DNA of 64,000 nt from an uncultured Bacilli bacterium (lineage in GTDB: Bacteria; Bacillota_I; Bacilli_A; RF39; UBA660), in contig CAJUBJ010000001.1 in NCBI GenBank assembly GCA_910584655.1, positions 186,001 to 250,000 of the forward strand, in the 5' to 3' direction. Shown piece by piece: positions 7,060 through 16,265 of the stretch. Each line of letters begins with the position of its first letter. The stretch's first letter is position 1. Made by a program: the position numbers and the translations under genes. The notes below the pieces were generated by a model. That model did no database searches, was not told the origin of the DNA, and worked only from the letters and a program-made list of their open reading frames with translations.

Positions 7060-9580
7060 TCATAGTAAAATAGAAGAAAATAAATATAATAATTGGAAAA
7101 ATAAAGGATATTTTGATAGTGGAGATAAGAGTAAAGATCCTTTTTGTATAGTTATACCTCCACCAAACGTTACAGGTAAATTACATTTAGGACATGCAAT
7201 GGATGTATCTATTCAAGATATTATAATTCGTTATAAAAGAATGCAAGGTTTTGATTGCTTGTGGTTACCTGGAATGGATCATGCAGCTATAGCTACTGAA
7301 GCTAAAGTAGTAAAAAAGTTAAAAGAAATGGGTATTGATAAGTACGAATATGGACGTGAGAAGTTTTTGGAGGCTTGTTGGGATTGGACTCATGAATATG
7401 GTGGAAATATTAGAGATCAATGGGCTAAAGTAGGTATTTCTGTTGATTATAATAAAGAGAGATTTACTTTAGATGAAGGCTTAAATAAAGCTGTTACTAA
7501 GGTGTTTGTAGATTATTATAATGAGGGAATTATTTATAGAGGAGAAAAGATAATAAATTGGGATCCTCAGGCTCAAACAGCTTTGTCTAATGAAGAAGTT
7601 ATATATAAGGATGTTGAAGGTGCATTTTATCATTTAAAATATAAAATAGAAGGTAGTGAGGAATATTTAGATGTTGCTACTACTAGACCTGAAACATTGT
7701 TTGGAGATACAGCTGTAGCAGTAAATCCAAGTGATGAAAGATACAAACATTTAATTGGTAAAAATGTAATATTACCAATAGTTAATAAAGCTATTCCTAT
7801 TGTAGGAGATGAACATGCTGATCCAGAATTTGGAACTGGTGTTGTTAAGATTACTCCTGCACATGATCCTAACGATTTTGAAGTAGGAAATAGACATAAT
7901 TTGGAAAGAATTATAGTAATGAATCCAGATGCAACTATGAATTCAAATGCAGGCAAGTATCAAGGTATGAGTAGAGAAATGTGTCGTGAAGAGTTACTTA
8001 AGGATTTAGAAACCGAAGATTTACTTATTAGTATAGAACCTATGACACATTCTGTTGGACATAGTGAGAGAACAGGTGTTATGGTTGAACCTTATTTATC
8101 TAAACAATGGTTTGTTAAGATGGGAGATTTAGCTAAGCATGTATTAGAAACTCAAGCTAAGGATGATGAAAAAGTAAATTTTGTACCAGAAAGATTTGAA
8201 AAAATATTAAATCATTGGATGGAGATTTCTTATGATTGGTGTATTTCGAGACAATTATGGTGGGGGCATAGAATTCCTGCTTGGTATAAAGATGATGAAA
8301 TTTATGTAGGCATGGAAGCTCCTAAAGGAGAAGGATGGCGTCAAGATGAAGATGTACTTGATACTTGGTTCTCATCTGCTTTGTGGCCATTTAGTACTTT
8401 AGGTTGGCCAGAGGCAACAGAGGATATGAGAAGATATTATCCTAATGATGTATTAGTTACCGCTTATGATATTATTTTCTTCTGGGTAGCTAGAATGGTC
8501 TTCCAAGCTGAACATATTACTGGAACAAGGCCATTTAAGGATTGTATTATTCATGGTTTAATTCGCGATAAAGAAGGACGTAAAATGTCTAAATCTTTAG
8601 GTAATGGAGTAGATCCAATGGATTTAATAGATGAATATGGAGCGGATTCGTTAAGATTTTATTTGGCAACTGATGTAGCTTTGGGGACTGATTTAAGGTT
8701 TGATAAAGAGAAAGTAGCTAGTACTTGGAATTTTATAAATAAATTATGGAATGCTTCAAGATTTGTATTACTTAATATTGATGGTTTAGATAATATTGAC
8801 TTAAGTAAATTAAGAAGTGAAGATAAGTGGATATTAACTAAGTATGAAAATATTGTTAAGAGTACAACTAAGCATATGGATAAATATGAACTTAATTTAG
8901 TTGGAACTGAGTTGTATGAATTTATTTGGGATGATTTTTGTAGTAGTTATATAGAGTTTGCGAAATTTAATTTAGATAATGTTGGTACTAAGAGTGTTTT
9001 AACTTATGTATTAACTGGTATTATAAAGATGTTGCATCCATTTATGCCTTTTGTTACAGAGGAAATCTATCAAATGTTACCAATTAAAGATGCAGAATCA
9101 ATTATGGTAAGTGAATATCCTAAATATAGAAAAGAATATGTATTTAATGAAGATAAAAAAGAAGTAGATACAATTATTGAATATATTGCAATGTTTAGAA
9201 ATAAAAAGGCGGAAGCTCTAATAGGTAGTGATTTTGAAGTTGTTACTGATATAGATAATGAACTTATTTTAAAAATGCTTAAGTTAACTGATAAGATAGT
9301 AGAAGAAAGTGATATGTCAGGTAATTTGGAGGTTACTTTAGATAAGTATAGATTGTTTATTTGTTATGATGATTCAAAACAAAAAGGTGAAGAGTTAGAA
9401 AATTTAACTAAAGAAAAAGAATCATTAGAGGCTTCTATAGCAAGACGTAGTAAGTTACTAGAAAATGAAAATTATGTATCTAAAGCACCAGAAAAAATTG
9501 TTAATCAGGAAAGAGAAAGTTTAGCACAAGAAGAAGCTAAGCTACAAGTTGTTTTAGATAGATTGAATAAATTAAAATAA
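7034..9580 (+). CDS. valS: Valyl-tRNA synthetase
   Basis: Class I synthetase that charges tRNA-Val, about 848 residues. The HIGH-type motif is in NVTGKLHLGHAMD (near residue 45) and the KMSKS motif in GRKMSKSLGN (about 520). The editing domain contains ATTRPETLFGDTA and TPAHDPNDFE. The C-terminal 65 residues form the Glu/Lys/Gln coiled coil typical of ValS. The start is chosen at 7034 (ATGATG doublet, with AGAGGA about 9 nt ahead) rather than the upstream ATG at 7016. It is the second gene of the T-box operon. Confidence 0.97.
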   Translation: MMEIETKYNHSKIEENKYNNWKNKGYFDSGDKSKDPFCIVIPPPNVTGKLHLGHAMDVSIQDIIIRYKRMQGFDCLWLPGMDHAAIATEAKVVKKLKEMGIDKYEYGREKFLEACWDWTHEYGGNIRDQWAKVGISVDYNKERFTLDEGLNKAVTKVFVDYYNEGIIYRGEKIINWDPQAQTALSNEEVIYKDVEGAFYHLKYKIEGSEEYLDVATTRPETLFGDTAVAVNPSDERYKHLIGKNVILPIVNKAIPIVGDEHADPEFGTGVVKITPAHDPNDFEVGNRHNLERIIVMNPDATMNSNAGKYQGMSREMCREELLKDLETEDLLISIEPMTHSVGHSERTGVMVEPYLSKQWFVKMGDLAKHVLETQAKDDEKVNFVPERFEKILNHWMEISYDWCISRQLWWGHRIPAWYKDDEIYVGMEAPKGEGWRQDEDVLDTWFSSALWPFSTLGWPEATEDMRRYYPNDVLVTAYDIIFFWVARMVFQAEHITGTRPFKDCIIHGLIRDKEGRKMSKSLGNGVDPMDLIDEYGADSLRFYLATDVALGTDLRFDKEKVASTWNFINKLWNASRFVLLNIDGLDNIDLSKLRSEDKWILTKYENIVKSTTKHMDKYELNLVGTELYEFIWDDFCSSYIEFAKFNLDNVGTKSVLTYVLTGIIKMLHPFMPFVTEEIYQMLPIKDAESIMVSEYPKYRKEYVFNEDKKEVDTIIEYIAMFRNKKAEALIGSDFEVVTDIDNELILKMLKLTDKIVEESDMSGNLEVTLDKYRLFICYDDSKQKGEELENLTKEKESLEASIARRSKLLENENYVSKAPEKIVNQERESLAQEEAKLQVVLDRLNKLK

Positions 9581-9621
9581 TGATGATAAATTAAATAAGT
9601 AGTAAATTTAGTGTATGATTG

Positions 9622-9654
9622 AAAGAAGTTGATTTGTTTTGTCAGCTTCTTTTT
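9622..9654 (+). terminator. valS operon terminator
   Basis: AAGAAGTTGA pairs with TCAGCTTCTT (one G-T pair) and is followed by T residues. Confidence 0.75.
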
Positions 9655-9735
9655 ATTGTTTTAATTATTTTTAATTTTTTAATAAGAAAATAATAAAAAT
9701 TTTAGAATATAATTTTATGTTAGAGGAGGAATAAT

Positions 9736-10374
9736 TTGGATAGTATAGAAGAGAGTTTATTTAAACTAGATAATATAATGATTAAATATATATCAGCATT
9801 GAAAGTGTTAGAAACACAGTTACAAATAATCAATGATGATTTTAAATATATAAAAAAGTATAATCCAATAGAACATATTAAAGCGAGGATTAAGTCAGCA
9901 GATAGTATAGTAAAAAAACTGGATAAAAATAATTTAGATTTTACTTTAGAGAATGTAGAAAAGTATATAAATGATATTGTTGGAGTAAGGATTATATGTG
10001 GATTTGAATCTGATGTTTTTGATCTTATTGATATTATTAGAAATAGTAATATTATTCATATATTAAAAGAGAAAGATTATATAAATAATCCTAAGAAGAG
10101 TGGATATAGGAGCTATCATTTGGTAGTGGAGGTTCCAGTTGAACTTATTAATGAAAAGGTTATGGTTAAGGCTGAAATTCAAATTAGAACGATGGCAATG
10201 GATTTGTGGGCTTCTTTAGATCATAAGCTTAATTATAAGAATGAATATAGGACAGAAACAATATCAAATCGACTTAGAAAGATTAGTGATGAACTTAATA
10301 GAGTAGATAACGAAATGTTAGAATTATTGACATTGGAAGAAGAGCAGAAATTGATTAATGGGAGAGATGATTAA
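9736..10374 (+). CDS. Small alarmone synthetase (RelQ/YjbM type)
   Basis: (p)ppGpp synthetase made of a single RelA/SpoT synthetase domain, 212 residues, the usual length for RelQ/YjbM. Diagnostic stretches are NDIVGVRIICGF (about residue 75), SGYRSYHLVV (about 121) and EIQIRTMAMDLWASLDHK (about 147). There is no HD hydrolase or TGS/ACT region. It starts at a TTG preceded by AGAGGAGG with 6 nt spacing; no in-frame ATG is close. A TATAAT at 9708 may be its -10. RelQ enzymes are known to assemble as tetramers; that is family knowledge. Confidence 0.93.
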   Translation: MDSIEESLFKLDNIMIKYISALKVLETQLQIINDDFKYIKKYNPIEHIKARIKSADSIVKKLDKNNLDFTLENVEKYINDIVGVRIICGFESDVFDLIDIIRNSNIIHILKEKDYINNPKKSGYRSYHLVVEVPVELINEKVMVKAEIQIRTMAMDLWASLDHKLNYKNEYRTETISNRLRKISDELNRVDNEMLELLTLEEEQKLINGRDD

Positions 10375-10384
10375 AATAAAAAAT

Positions 10385-10495
10385 ATGTATATGGATATGA
10401 TGAATTTTAAAAAATTATTTTTTAAGTTATATGTAAAAGATATATGTGTTAATAAAATTAGTTTTGGAGATATAAAGTTATTAGTAATGGAGTAA
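10385..10495 (+). CDS. Possible 36-residue ORF between relQ and the CmpB-type gene
   Basis: An open frame beginning with three clustered Met codons and rich in Lys, Phe, Ile and Val fills the gap between relQ and the next gene and ends 4 nt before its start. There is no clear Shine-Dalgarno sequence. It could be a translated linker peptide or chance in AT-rich DNA. Confidence 0.25.
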   Translation: MYMDMMNFKKLFFKLYVKDICVNKISFGDIKLLVME

Positions 10496-10499
10496 ATTT

Positions 10500-11123
10500 A
10501 TGAAGTATTTAATGAAATTGTTCTGGATTTTTATTTTGGGCTCAATACTTGGTTGTATTGTAGAAGAAATATGGTGTTTAATAAAAAATAAAGTTTATCA
10601 AATTAGAAAAAGTTTAATATATAGTCCTATGATTCCTATATATGGATTTGCGGCTGCTATAATAGTAATGATTGCTGATAAAGTAGGATATGACTATTTT
10701 AAGATATTCTTTATTGGAATGATAGTAGCTGGAATTGTTGAATATGTGAGTAGTTATATTCAAGAAAAAGTTTTTCATACTATATCTTGGGATTATTCTA
10801 AAATGCCATTTAATTTACATGGAAGAATTAATTTGATTTATTTAATTGCTTTTGGATTATATGCTGTTTTGTTTATTAAACAATTGGTAATGATAGTAGA
10901 TGTCATTAATATTGATATAAATAGTACTTTTTTTGAATTTTTAACAGTGATAATATTTATTTTATTTATGTTAGATGTTTGTCTTAGTGTTTTGGCAACT
11001 TATAGGCAAAAGGAAAGAAGAAAAGGGAAAAAGGCACAAAATAGATTAGAAAGAATGTTGGATAAAAGATATAATGATGAAAGATTAAATCAAATTTATA
11101 ATAATAGTGTTTACATTGGCTAG
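10500..11123 (+). CDS. CmpB-type membrane protein (putative ABC-transporter type IV family)
   Basis: Integral membrane protein of 207 residues with about five hydrophobic segments and a Lys/Arg-rich C-terminal tail. The pattern near residues 97-112 (WDYSKMPFNLHGRINL), preceded by a YSPMIPIYGF segment, is the signature of the PF06541 family, annotated as putative ABC-transporter type IV. The biochemical role of that family is not established. It follows relQ and the possible small ORF in the same direction and ends in its own terminator. Confidence 0.75.
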   Translation: MKYLMKLFWIFILGSILGCIVEEIWCLIKNKVYQIRKSLIYSPMIPIYGFAAAIIVMIADKVGYDYFKIFFIGMIVAGIVEYVSSYIQEKVFHTISWDYSKMPFNLHGRINLIYLIAFGLYAVLFIKQLVMIVDVINIDINSTFFEFLTVIIFILFMLDVCLSVLATYRQKERRKGKKAQNRLERMLDKRYNDERLNQIYNNSVYIG

Positions 11124-11144
11124 GGTAAAATCCTAGCTTTTTAT
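11118..11144 (+). terminator. Terminator after the CmpB-type gene
   Basis: GGCTAGG-GTAAAAT-CCTAGC hairpin followed by five T residues, overlapping the stop codon. Confidence 0.8.
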
Positions 11145-11152
11145 GTTTTACA

Positions 11153-11161
11153 TGATATAAT
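11153..11161 (+). promoter_or_regulatory. Extended -10 promoter for tam41-like gene
   Basis: TGATATAAT directly after the preceding terminator and 24 nt upstream of the GTG start. Confidence 0.6.
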
Positions 11162-11185
11162 AAAGTCTTATTAGGGGTGATATGA

Positions 11186-12097
11186 GTGAAAAAGGAAGAT
11201 GTTATAGAAAAGTTTGCAAGTAAAAGACCAGAAGCTTTGGGAATCTATGGATATGGTTCGGGAGTATTTAAACAGGCATCTTTTTGTGATAGAAAGGAAA
11301 TCCCTCAAACTGATTTAATATTTATTGTTGAAGATTTAAAGTCTTGGCATTTAGAGAATATGCAATTAAGTAATCAAGATTATTCTTTAATGGGGCGGAT
11401 TCATTTTAATTTTTGTGGTATACAGAAGTTAAAAGGAATGAATAATATAACGTATTTAAGTAATATATTAGATGATGGTATTTATTTTAAGTATGGAGTT
11501 ATAGAAATAGGTGATTATTTAAGAGGACTTAATACTTGGGATAATATTTTTGTAGCTGGGAGATTTCATAAACCAGTGTTAGAAGTTAAGAGTAATGAAG
11601 AAATAAAGGAAGCAATTGATTATAATAGAAGATGTGCTTTGATAATAGCATGTTTGTTTAGTGATGAAATAACAAGTACATTTGAAATATATAGAAGAAT
11701 TTCTAGTTTATCTTATGCAGGAGATGCTAGGATGAGATTTGCAGAAAATCCCAATAAAGTTTTTAATATTGTAAATGGAAGTTTTGATGAGTTTGTTTTG
11801 ACATATCCTTTAGAAGAAGATTTTATAACAGTGTTAGATGAAGGTAATATTTTTATTAATCACCAGGTCCTATTAGATAAATTAATAGAATTACCAGTAG
11901 AACTTTTAAATTTTTTGATTGAAACTGATACAGACTTTACTTCATTAGATGTTGTAAGAATTAATATAGGTATTTTTTTGTTAATGAAAAACAGAAAAGA
12001 AAGTAAGGCGCAAATTTTTGAAGGTTTGATGACTAATGGTATTGCAAGAAGTGTCCCTTATGCTTTGGCAAAAGTAAAAAAAAGGTTTGGTAAGTAG
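11186..12097 (+). CDS. Tam41/Mmp37-type CDP-diacylglycerol synthase (phosphatidate cytidylyltransferase)
   Basis: Resembles mitochondrial Tam41, a peripheral nucleotidyltransferase making CDP-diacylglycerol from phosphatidate and CTP, a different fold from membrane CdsA. Visible hallmarks in order: YGYGSGVFKQ (residues 21-30), the acidic pair in TDLIFIVEDLKSWH (42-55), KYGVIEIGD (about 112), AGRFHKPVLEV (about 130), and SLSYAGDARMRFAENP (about 178) leading to KVFNIV. At 303 aa it is close to the family length. The start is GTG at 11186, with GGTGAT 4 nt ahead; the upstream ATG is in another frame. No CdsA gene lies in this window. The next gene starts 2 nt after its stop. Confidence 0.9.
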   Translation: MKKEDVIEKFASKRPEALGIYGYGSGVFKQASFCDRKEIPQTDLIFIVEDLKSWHLENMQLSNQDYSLMGRIHFNFCGIQKLKGMNNITYLSNILDDGIYFKYGVIEIGDYLRGLNTWDNIFVAGRFHKPVLEVKSNEEIKEAIDYNRRCALIIACLFSDEITSTFEIYRRISSLSYAGDARMRFAENPNKVFNIVNGSFDEFVLTYPLEEDFITVLDEGNIFINHQVLLDKLIELPVELLNFLIETDTDFTSLDVVRINIGIFLLMKNRKESKAQIFEGLMTNGIARSVPYALAKVKKRFGK

Positions 12098-12099
12098 TT

Positions 12100-12798
12100 A
12101 TGGAAATTAATTTAAGGAGATGCTATTTTCATAGTATAGTGCCATTACGTAGAAAAAATGTTGTATTTAATTTTGAAGAGGGACAGTTTGATAGACTTAA
12201 ATTAATGTTAGAAAGTGGGCATATTTATCCAGGAGGTGAACTTGGTAATATTATAACTAGTGAATATGATAGTTTTTATTCTAGTAGTGATAGTGTATTT
12301 TTAGCTCAACATATAAATACTGAATTGCCTTGTTATGGAGGTTCATTTTATGATGGTGAGTTCTCTGCTTATTTAGAACATATTGCTTGGAATCCATCAT
12401 GGGTTTTTAGTGAATATGTTGTAAATGGTAAGAGAATAGAAAATAGAAGTCATATGTTAAGTGAGGAAGTATGTATACAAGGAAGTATTGATTTACATGA
12501 AGCTATTGCACTTATGCTACCTTATGAGACACCTGCAATAACAATTGGACGCTTTTTAAAATATTATGATTTAAATATTTTCGATGATGATAAAGATAAA
12601 TTAGATGAAGTGTTGAAAAAAAGAGAAGAGTTATGGAAAGTTGTTTATTTAAAAATAAATAGATGGAAAAGTGAGCTACTTAATAATGGTTATAATATTC
12701 CTTGTATTAATATGTTTGGAGGGGAATATGATTTGGATAAAGAGCGAGAATATCTTTTAGAAAAAGAGGAAGTAGTTAAAAGACTAATAAGAAAATGA
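12100..12798 (+). CDS. Uncharacterised protein paired with tam41-like gene
   Basis: Soluble 232-residue protein, not recognised with confidence. It has an N-terminal LRRCYFHSIVP segment, a central Gly/Tyr/Ser-rich part, and a SEEVCIQGSIDLHEAIALML segment near residue 122, then a charged helical C-terminus. The layout (an early His, a Ser-rich middle, a late Glu-Val-x-x-x-Gly-x-Ile stretch) faintly recalls ADP-ribosyltransferase-fold proteins, but this is weak inference. The tight coupling to the Tam41-type gene suggests a linked role. It ends at a TGA stop. Confidence 0.7.
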   Translation: MEINLRRCYFHSIVPLRRKNVVFNFEEGQFDRLKLMLESGHIYPGGELGNIITSEYDSFYSSSDSVFLAQHINTELPCYGGSFYDGEFSAYLEHIAWNPSWVFSEYVVNGKRIENRSHMLSEEVCIQGSIDLHEAIALMLPYETPAITIGRFLKYYDLNIFDDDKDKLDEVLKKREELWKVVYLKINRWKSELLNNGYNIPCINMFGGEYDLDKEREYLLEKEEVVKRLIRK

Positions 12799-12822
12799 CA
12801 GTTTATATTTTGTCTTTTTTCT
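12796..12822 (+). terminator. Terminator after the tam41-like operon
   Basis: AAAATGACA pairs with TGTCTTTT around a 10-nt AT-rich loop; T-run follows. Confidence 0.55.
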
Positions 12823-12850
12823 TGTTTATAAAACGAATGTTTGCTATAAT
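12822..12850 (+). promoter_or_regulatory. xseA promoter
   Basis: TTGTTT (12822-12827) and TATAAT (12845-12850) separated by 17 nt, with TGC before the -10 giving an extended -10. Confidence 0.7.
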
Positions 12851-12874
12851 AATCAATGTATGAATGGTGATGTT

Positions 12875-14203
12875 ATGGATATTAAATATTATAGTATAAC
12901 AGCTTTAAATAGAGCGATTAAGAATATGTTTGATAGCAAACCTGAGCTTAATAAAGTGTATATTAAGGGAGAAATAAGTAATTTTAAACATCATAGTAGA
13001 GGACATCTTTATTTTACTTTGAAAGATGAAAATAGTAGAATTGCTGCTGTAATGTTTTCTTCTAGTGCTAAAAATATTAACTTTGAACCAGAAGATGGTA
13101 TGAAAGTATTAGTAAGTGGAAGAGTTACTGTTTATGAGGCGACTGGTGGATATCAAATATATGTTGAACAGATGGAGTTGGATGGAATAGGTAATCTTTA
13201 CTTAGAATATGAAAGATTAAAAAAGACTTTAGAAGAACAAGGTTTATTTAAAGAGGAACATAAAAAAGCGATACCTAAATTTCCTAAAAAGATTGGTATC
13301 ATAACAGCTCCAACTGGAGCGGCAATAAGAGATATTTTAAGTACAATTAAAAGAAGATATCCAATTTGTGAAACTATCTTATTTCCTGCATTAGTTCAAG
13401 GTGTAGGAGCTAAAGAAAGCATAGTTGAACAGTTAAATCGAGCACAGGATTTTGACTTAGATGTAATTATTTGTGGCCGTGGTGGTGGATCTATAGAAGA
13501 TTTATGGGCGTTTAATGAAGAAATAGTTGCTAGAGCAATATATAATTCTAGAATACCAGTTATATCCGCTGTAGGGCATGAAATAGATTTTACTATAGCA
13601 GATTTTGTAGCTGATCTTAGAGCTCCTACTCCAACAGGAGCTGCTGAAATGGCGGTTCCTAATTTAGTGGATTTAAAAACTTTAATAAACCAATATACAA
13701 TTAGGTTAAATGAAAATATAAAAGGAATACTGAATTATAATGTAAAAAGAATTGAAGTACTTAAAAATTCTTATGTATTAAAAAATCCTTTAGCATTATA
13801 TGAGGTTAAAGAGCAAAAGCTTGATACATATATAGATAGATTAAATAGTTATATTATTAAATTATTAAAAGATTATAGTTTAAGAATTAATAATATAAAA
13901 GATAGTTATGTACTTAGAAATCCTTTAAGTGCATATGAAGTAAAAAGGGAAAAGTTAAGTAGTTTACGTGAAATTCTTAATAAACAGATAAAGAGCAAAA
14001 TTGAACAAGAAAAGCATGGGTATGAAATGCTAGTTAATAAGTTAGAATTGCTTAATCCTTTGAGTATATTAGGTAAAGGATATAGTTTAGTGACTTGTGA
14101 TGGCGAAATTATAAAGTCAAAAAATCAGGTGAAAGAAAAAGATATAATAAATATACGTATGTATGAAGGAAATTTAAAAGCTGAAATAAAGGAGATAGAT
14201 TAA
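12875..14203 (+). CDS. xseA: Exodeoxyribonuclease VII large subunit
   Basis: Catalytic large subunit of the single-strand-specific exonuclease VII, 442 residues. The N-terminal OB fold (VYIKGEISNFKHHSRGHLYFTLKD) is followed by the catalytic domain with GIITAPTGAAIRDI, DVIICGRGGGSIEDLW and SAVGHEIDFTIADFVADLRAPTP, then a long coiled coil and the terminal LGKGYSLV motif. The ATG at 12875 is chosen because GGTGAT lies 3 nt ahead. The xseB gene begins 1 nt after its stop. Confidence 0.97.
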   Translation: MDIKYYSITALNRAIKNMFDSKPELNKVYIKGEISNFKHHSRGHLYFTLKDENSRIAAVMFSSSAKNINFEPEDGMKVLVSGRVTVYEATGGYQIYVEQMELDGIGNLYLEYERLKKTLEEQGLFKEEHKKAIPKFPKKIGIITAPTGAAIRDILSTIKRRYPICETILFPALVQGVGAKESIVEQLNRAQDFDLDVIICGRGGGSIEDLWAFNEEIVARAIYNSRIPVISAVGHEIDFTIADFVADLRAPTPTGAAEMAVPNLVDLKTLINQYTIRLNENIKGILNYNVKRIEVLKNSYVLKNPLALYEVKEQKLDTYIDRLNSYIIKLLKDYSLRINNIKDSYVLRNPLSAYEVKREKLSSLREILNKQIKSKIEQEKHGYEMLVNKLELLNPLSILGKGYSLVTCDGEIIKSKNQVKEKDIINIRMYEGNLKAEIKEID

Positions 14204-14204
14204 A

Positions 14205-14435
14205 ATGGCAGAAGTAAAAATAGAAAAAACATTTGAAGAAAGCTTAGTGGAATTAGAGGGAATAGTTAAAGAATTGGAAGCTGGAAATGTTGATTTGGAT
14301 AAAGCTATTGAAAAATATAGTGAAGCGATGAAATTAGCTAAAACATGTAGTGATAAACTTAACAATGCTACAGAGAAAGTAAATCAAATTTTGAAAGAAA
14401 ATGGAACTTTAGAAGATTTTGAAATAGAAGAATAA
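14205..14435 (+). CDS. xseB: Exodeoxyribonuclease VII small subunit
   Basis: A 76-residue small subunit with the family pattern FEESLVELEGIVKELEAGN followed by DLDKAIEKYSEAMKL. It forms short helices that bind the coiled coil of XseA. The gene directly follows xseA, and the two are normally co-transcribed. Confidence 0.96.
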   Translation: MAEVKIEKTFEESLVELEGIVKELEAGNVDLDKAIEKYSEAMKLAKTCSDKLNNATEKVNQILKENGTLEDFEIEE

Positions 14436-14450
14436 ATCTTCTTTTTTTAT
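14422..14450 (+). terminator. xseAB terminator
   Basis: AGAAGA in the last codons of xseB pairs with TCTTCT after the stop, followed by a run of T. Confidence 0.65.
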
Positions 14451-14458
14451 ATAATTAA

Positions 14459-14467
14459 TGATATAAT
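14459..14467 (+). promoter_or_regulatory. Extended -10 promoter for first WG-repeat gene
   Basis: TGATATAAT, 27 nt upstream of the ATG at 14495. Confidence 0.55.
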
Positions 14468-14494
14468 GATTCATATAGAATAAGAGGTGCTTTG

Positions 14495-16210
14495 ATGAAG
14501 AAAACAAAAATTAAAACAGTAAAAATAGAAGACGCTGAACAACAAGAAAAAGAAAAAAAGAAATTGGAGAAAAAAGAAATAAAAAAAGAAGAAAGTAAAA
14601 GTGTAGAAAAAGAGGAAAAGAAAAGTAATATTTTTAAAGAAATTAGAGCTTTTGTATTATTGGCTTTAATTGTTCTTTCAATTTCTTTTGGATGTTGGTA
14701 TTGGTATACACATATTTATAATGGAGATAGAGAAATTCCTAGTGTAAAAGAAGAAAGAAAAGAATCTGGTTATAGAGCGATTAAGTATACTTCAGCATTA
14801 GATAATAAACTTGATATGATAAATGATAAATATATTATTGAATATAAAAAAGATAAGCTAGTAAAAGTTATGGATATAAAAACAAATTTATTATATGAAG
14901 GTGAAATAGAATTTGATGAAATAATTGAAGGTGTAGATAATAATTTATATATATTAAAGTATGATGAAGCTGATTATGAAAATATAGTTACAATTTATAA
15001 ATTAGAAGATAATGAATTTAATTTTATTAAGAAGCTTGCAACTAATGGTATTTATTATAGAAAAATATCTTATAAAGATAGAGCAAATAATTATGATTAT
15101 TTGGTTGGATTTACTGGATATAAAGAAGGCTATAATGAAGAAGATGTATATGAATATAAATCTTATATTTATAGTTTAGAAGATAAAGAGTATGAATTAG
15201 AAAATAATATTTTATATGGTGATGAATATCTTGATTCTAAAGAAAATATAGTTACTTATAATGATAGATACTTAGTTGTTGCAGAAGTAAGTAATGGTGC
15301 TCGATTTAAACAATTTGGATTATATGACATTAAAGAAAATAAAATTGTAATAAATCCTCAATACGAAGGTTTATATACAAATACTAGTGATACTTATATT
15401 GCTATAAAAGGTGGTAAAGCTGGCATTATTAATAATAAGTTAAAAAAGATTGTTGATTTTGAGTATGACTTTATTGATAGAAATGATGGTTATTATATTG
15501 TAGCAAAAAATAGTAAAATGGCTATTATGGATTTAGATTATAAAGTAATAAGTAAATATGATTTTAATTATCAAGATTCTTCAAAAAAATTAGTTTATAA
15601 TTATTTTTTATCAGATGAAAAATACAATACATTTATATCTAAGAAATTAAATGATAAATATGTACTTACTATTAATAATATGGAATTACAAGATGATGTT
15701 ATTTATGATAAGCATGAAACATATATTATAAATAGTGATGGGACTTATAAAGTAATTACAGCAAATGAATTCTTTGTTGATGATTATAGTAGCTTAATTT
15801 ATTCTTATGATTTAGGTAAAAAAATATATACTTTTTATGATAGTGAATTTAATGAAAAAATTAATATAGATATTAGTGATTACGATTATACTGGTAGACC
15901 AGAAGTTAAATTATTAAATGAGAATGTAATTTCTGTAGGTTTTGATAGTCATGTTTATTTTGATTATGAAACAGGTGAAGAAGTAAAAGAAATGAAAGAT
16001 TATTCCTCAACTATTAATGGCATTGTAATTAGTTTTAATGCTAAAAGTAAAAAAATTAGCTATCAAGTTGAAGGAAAAGAAGTAGCGAATGTTGATGGAA
16101 TGTATGAAAGCGTTTTAAATTTAAAAAGTCCTTATTTTAAACAAGTAAGTGATAAGGAAATACTATATATGACAAAAAATGAGTATGTTTATATTGAAAA
16201 GGGTGAGTAA
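14495..16210 (+). CDS. Membrane-anchored WG-repeat protein 1
   Basis: A 571-residue protein with a Lys/Glu-rich cytoplasmic N-terminus (1-45), one membrane segment at about 50-72 (FVLLALIVLSISFGCWYWY) and a large extracytoplasmic part. The middle contains WG-type beta repeats: about 45-residue units with the pattern FGLYDIKENKIVINPQYEGL and AGIINNKLKKIVDFEYDFI. WG repeats are thought to form beta-propeller-like or binding scaffolds; the ligand is unknown. It is followed by a paralogue of the same design. The start ATG at 14495 has GAGGTG 6 nt ahead. Confidence 0.75.
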   Translation: MKKTKIKTVKIEDAEQQEKEKKKLEKKEIKKEESKSVEKEEKKSNIFKEIRAFVLLALIVLSISFGCWYWYTHIYNGDREIPSVKEERKESGYRAIKYTSALDNKLDMINDKYIIEYKKDKLVKVMDIKTNLLYEGEIEFDEIIEGVDNNLYILKYDEADYENIVTIYKLEDNEFNFIKKLATNGIYYRKISYKDRANNYDYLVGFTGYKEGYNEEDVYEYKSYIYSLEDKEYELENNILYGDEYLDSKENIVTYNDRYLVVAEVSNGARFKQFGLYDIKENKIVINPQYEGLYTNTSDTYIAIKGGKAGIINNKLKKIVDFEYDFIDRNDGYYIVAKNSKMAIMDLDYKVISKYDFNYQDSSKKLVYNYFLSDEKYNTFISKKLNDKYVLTINNMELQDDVIYDKHETYIINSDGTYKVITANEFFVDDYSSLIYSYDLGKKIYTFYDSEFNEKINIDISDYDYTGRPEVKLLNENVISVGFDSHVYFDYETGEEVKEMKDYSSTINGIVISFNAKSKKISYQVEGKEVANVDGMYESVLNLKSPYFKQVSDKEILYMTKNEYVYIEKGE

Positions 16211-16237
16211 AATCATCTTTTTTAAGTTTTGGTTTTT

Positions 16238-16246
16238 TGATATAAT
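16238..16246 (+). promoter_or_regulatory. Extended -10 promoter for second WG-repeat gene
   Basis: TGATATAAT directly after a T-rich stretch and 19 nt upstream of the ATG at 16266. Confidence 0.5.
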
Positions 16247-16265
16247 TTTATAAGAAGTGGTTTTT

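Noticed and set aside
7630..7956. Minus-strand open frame inside valS
   Set aside because: It lies entirely within the firmly identified valS coding region with no start signals.
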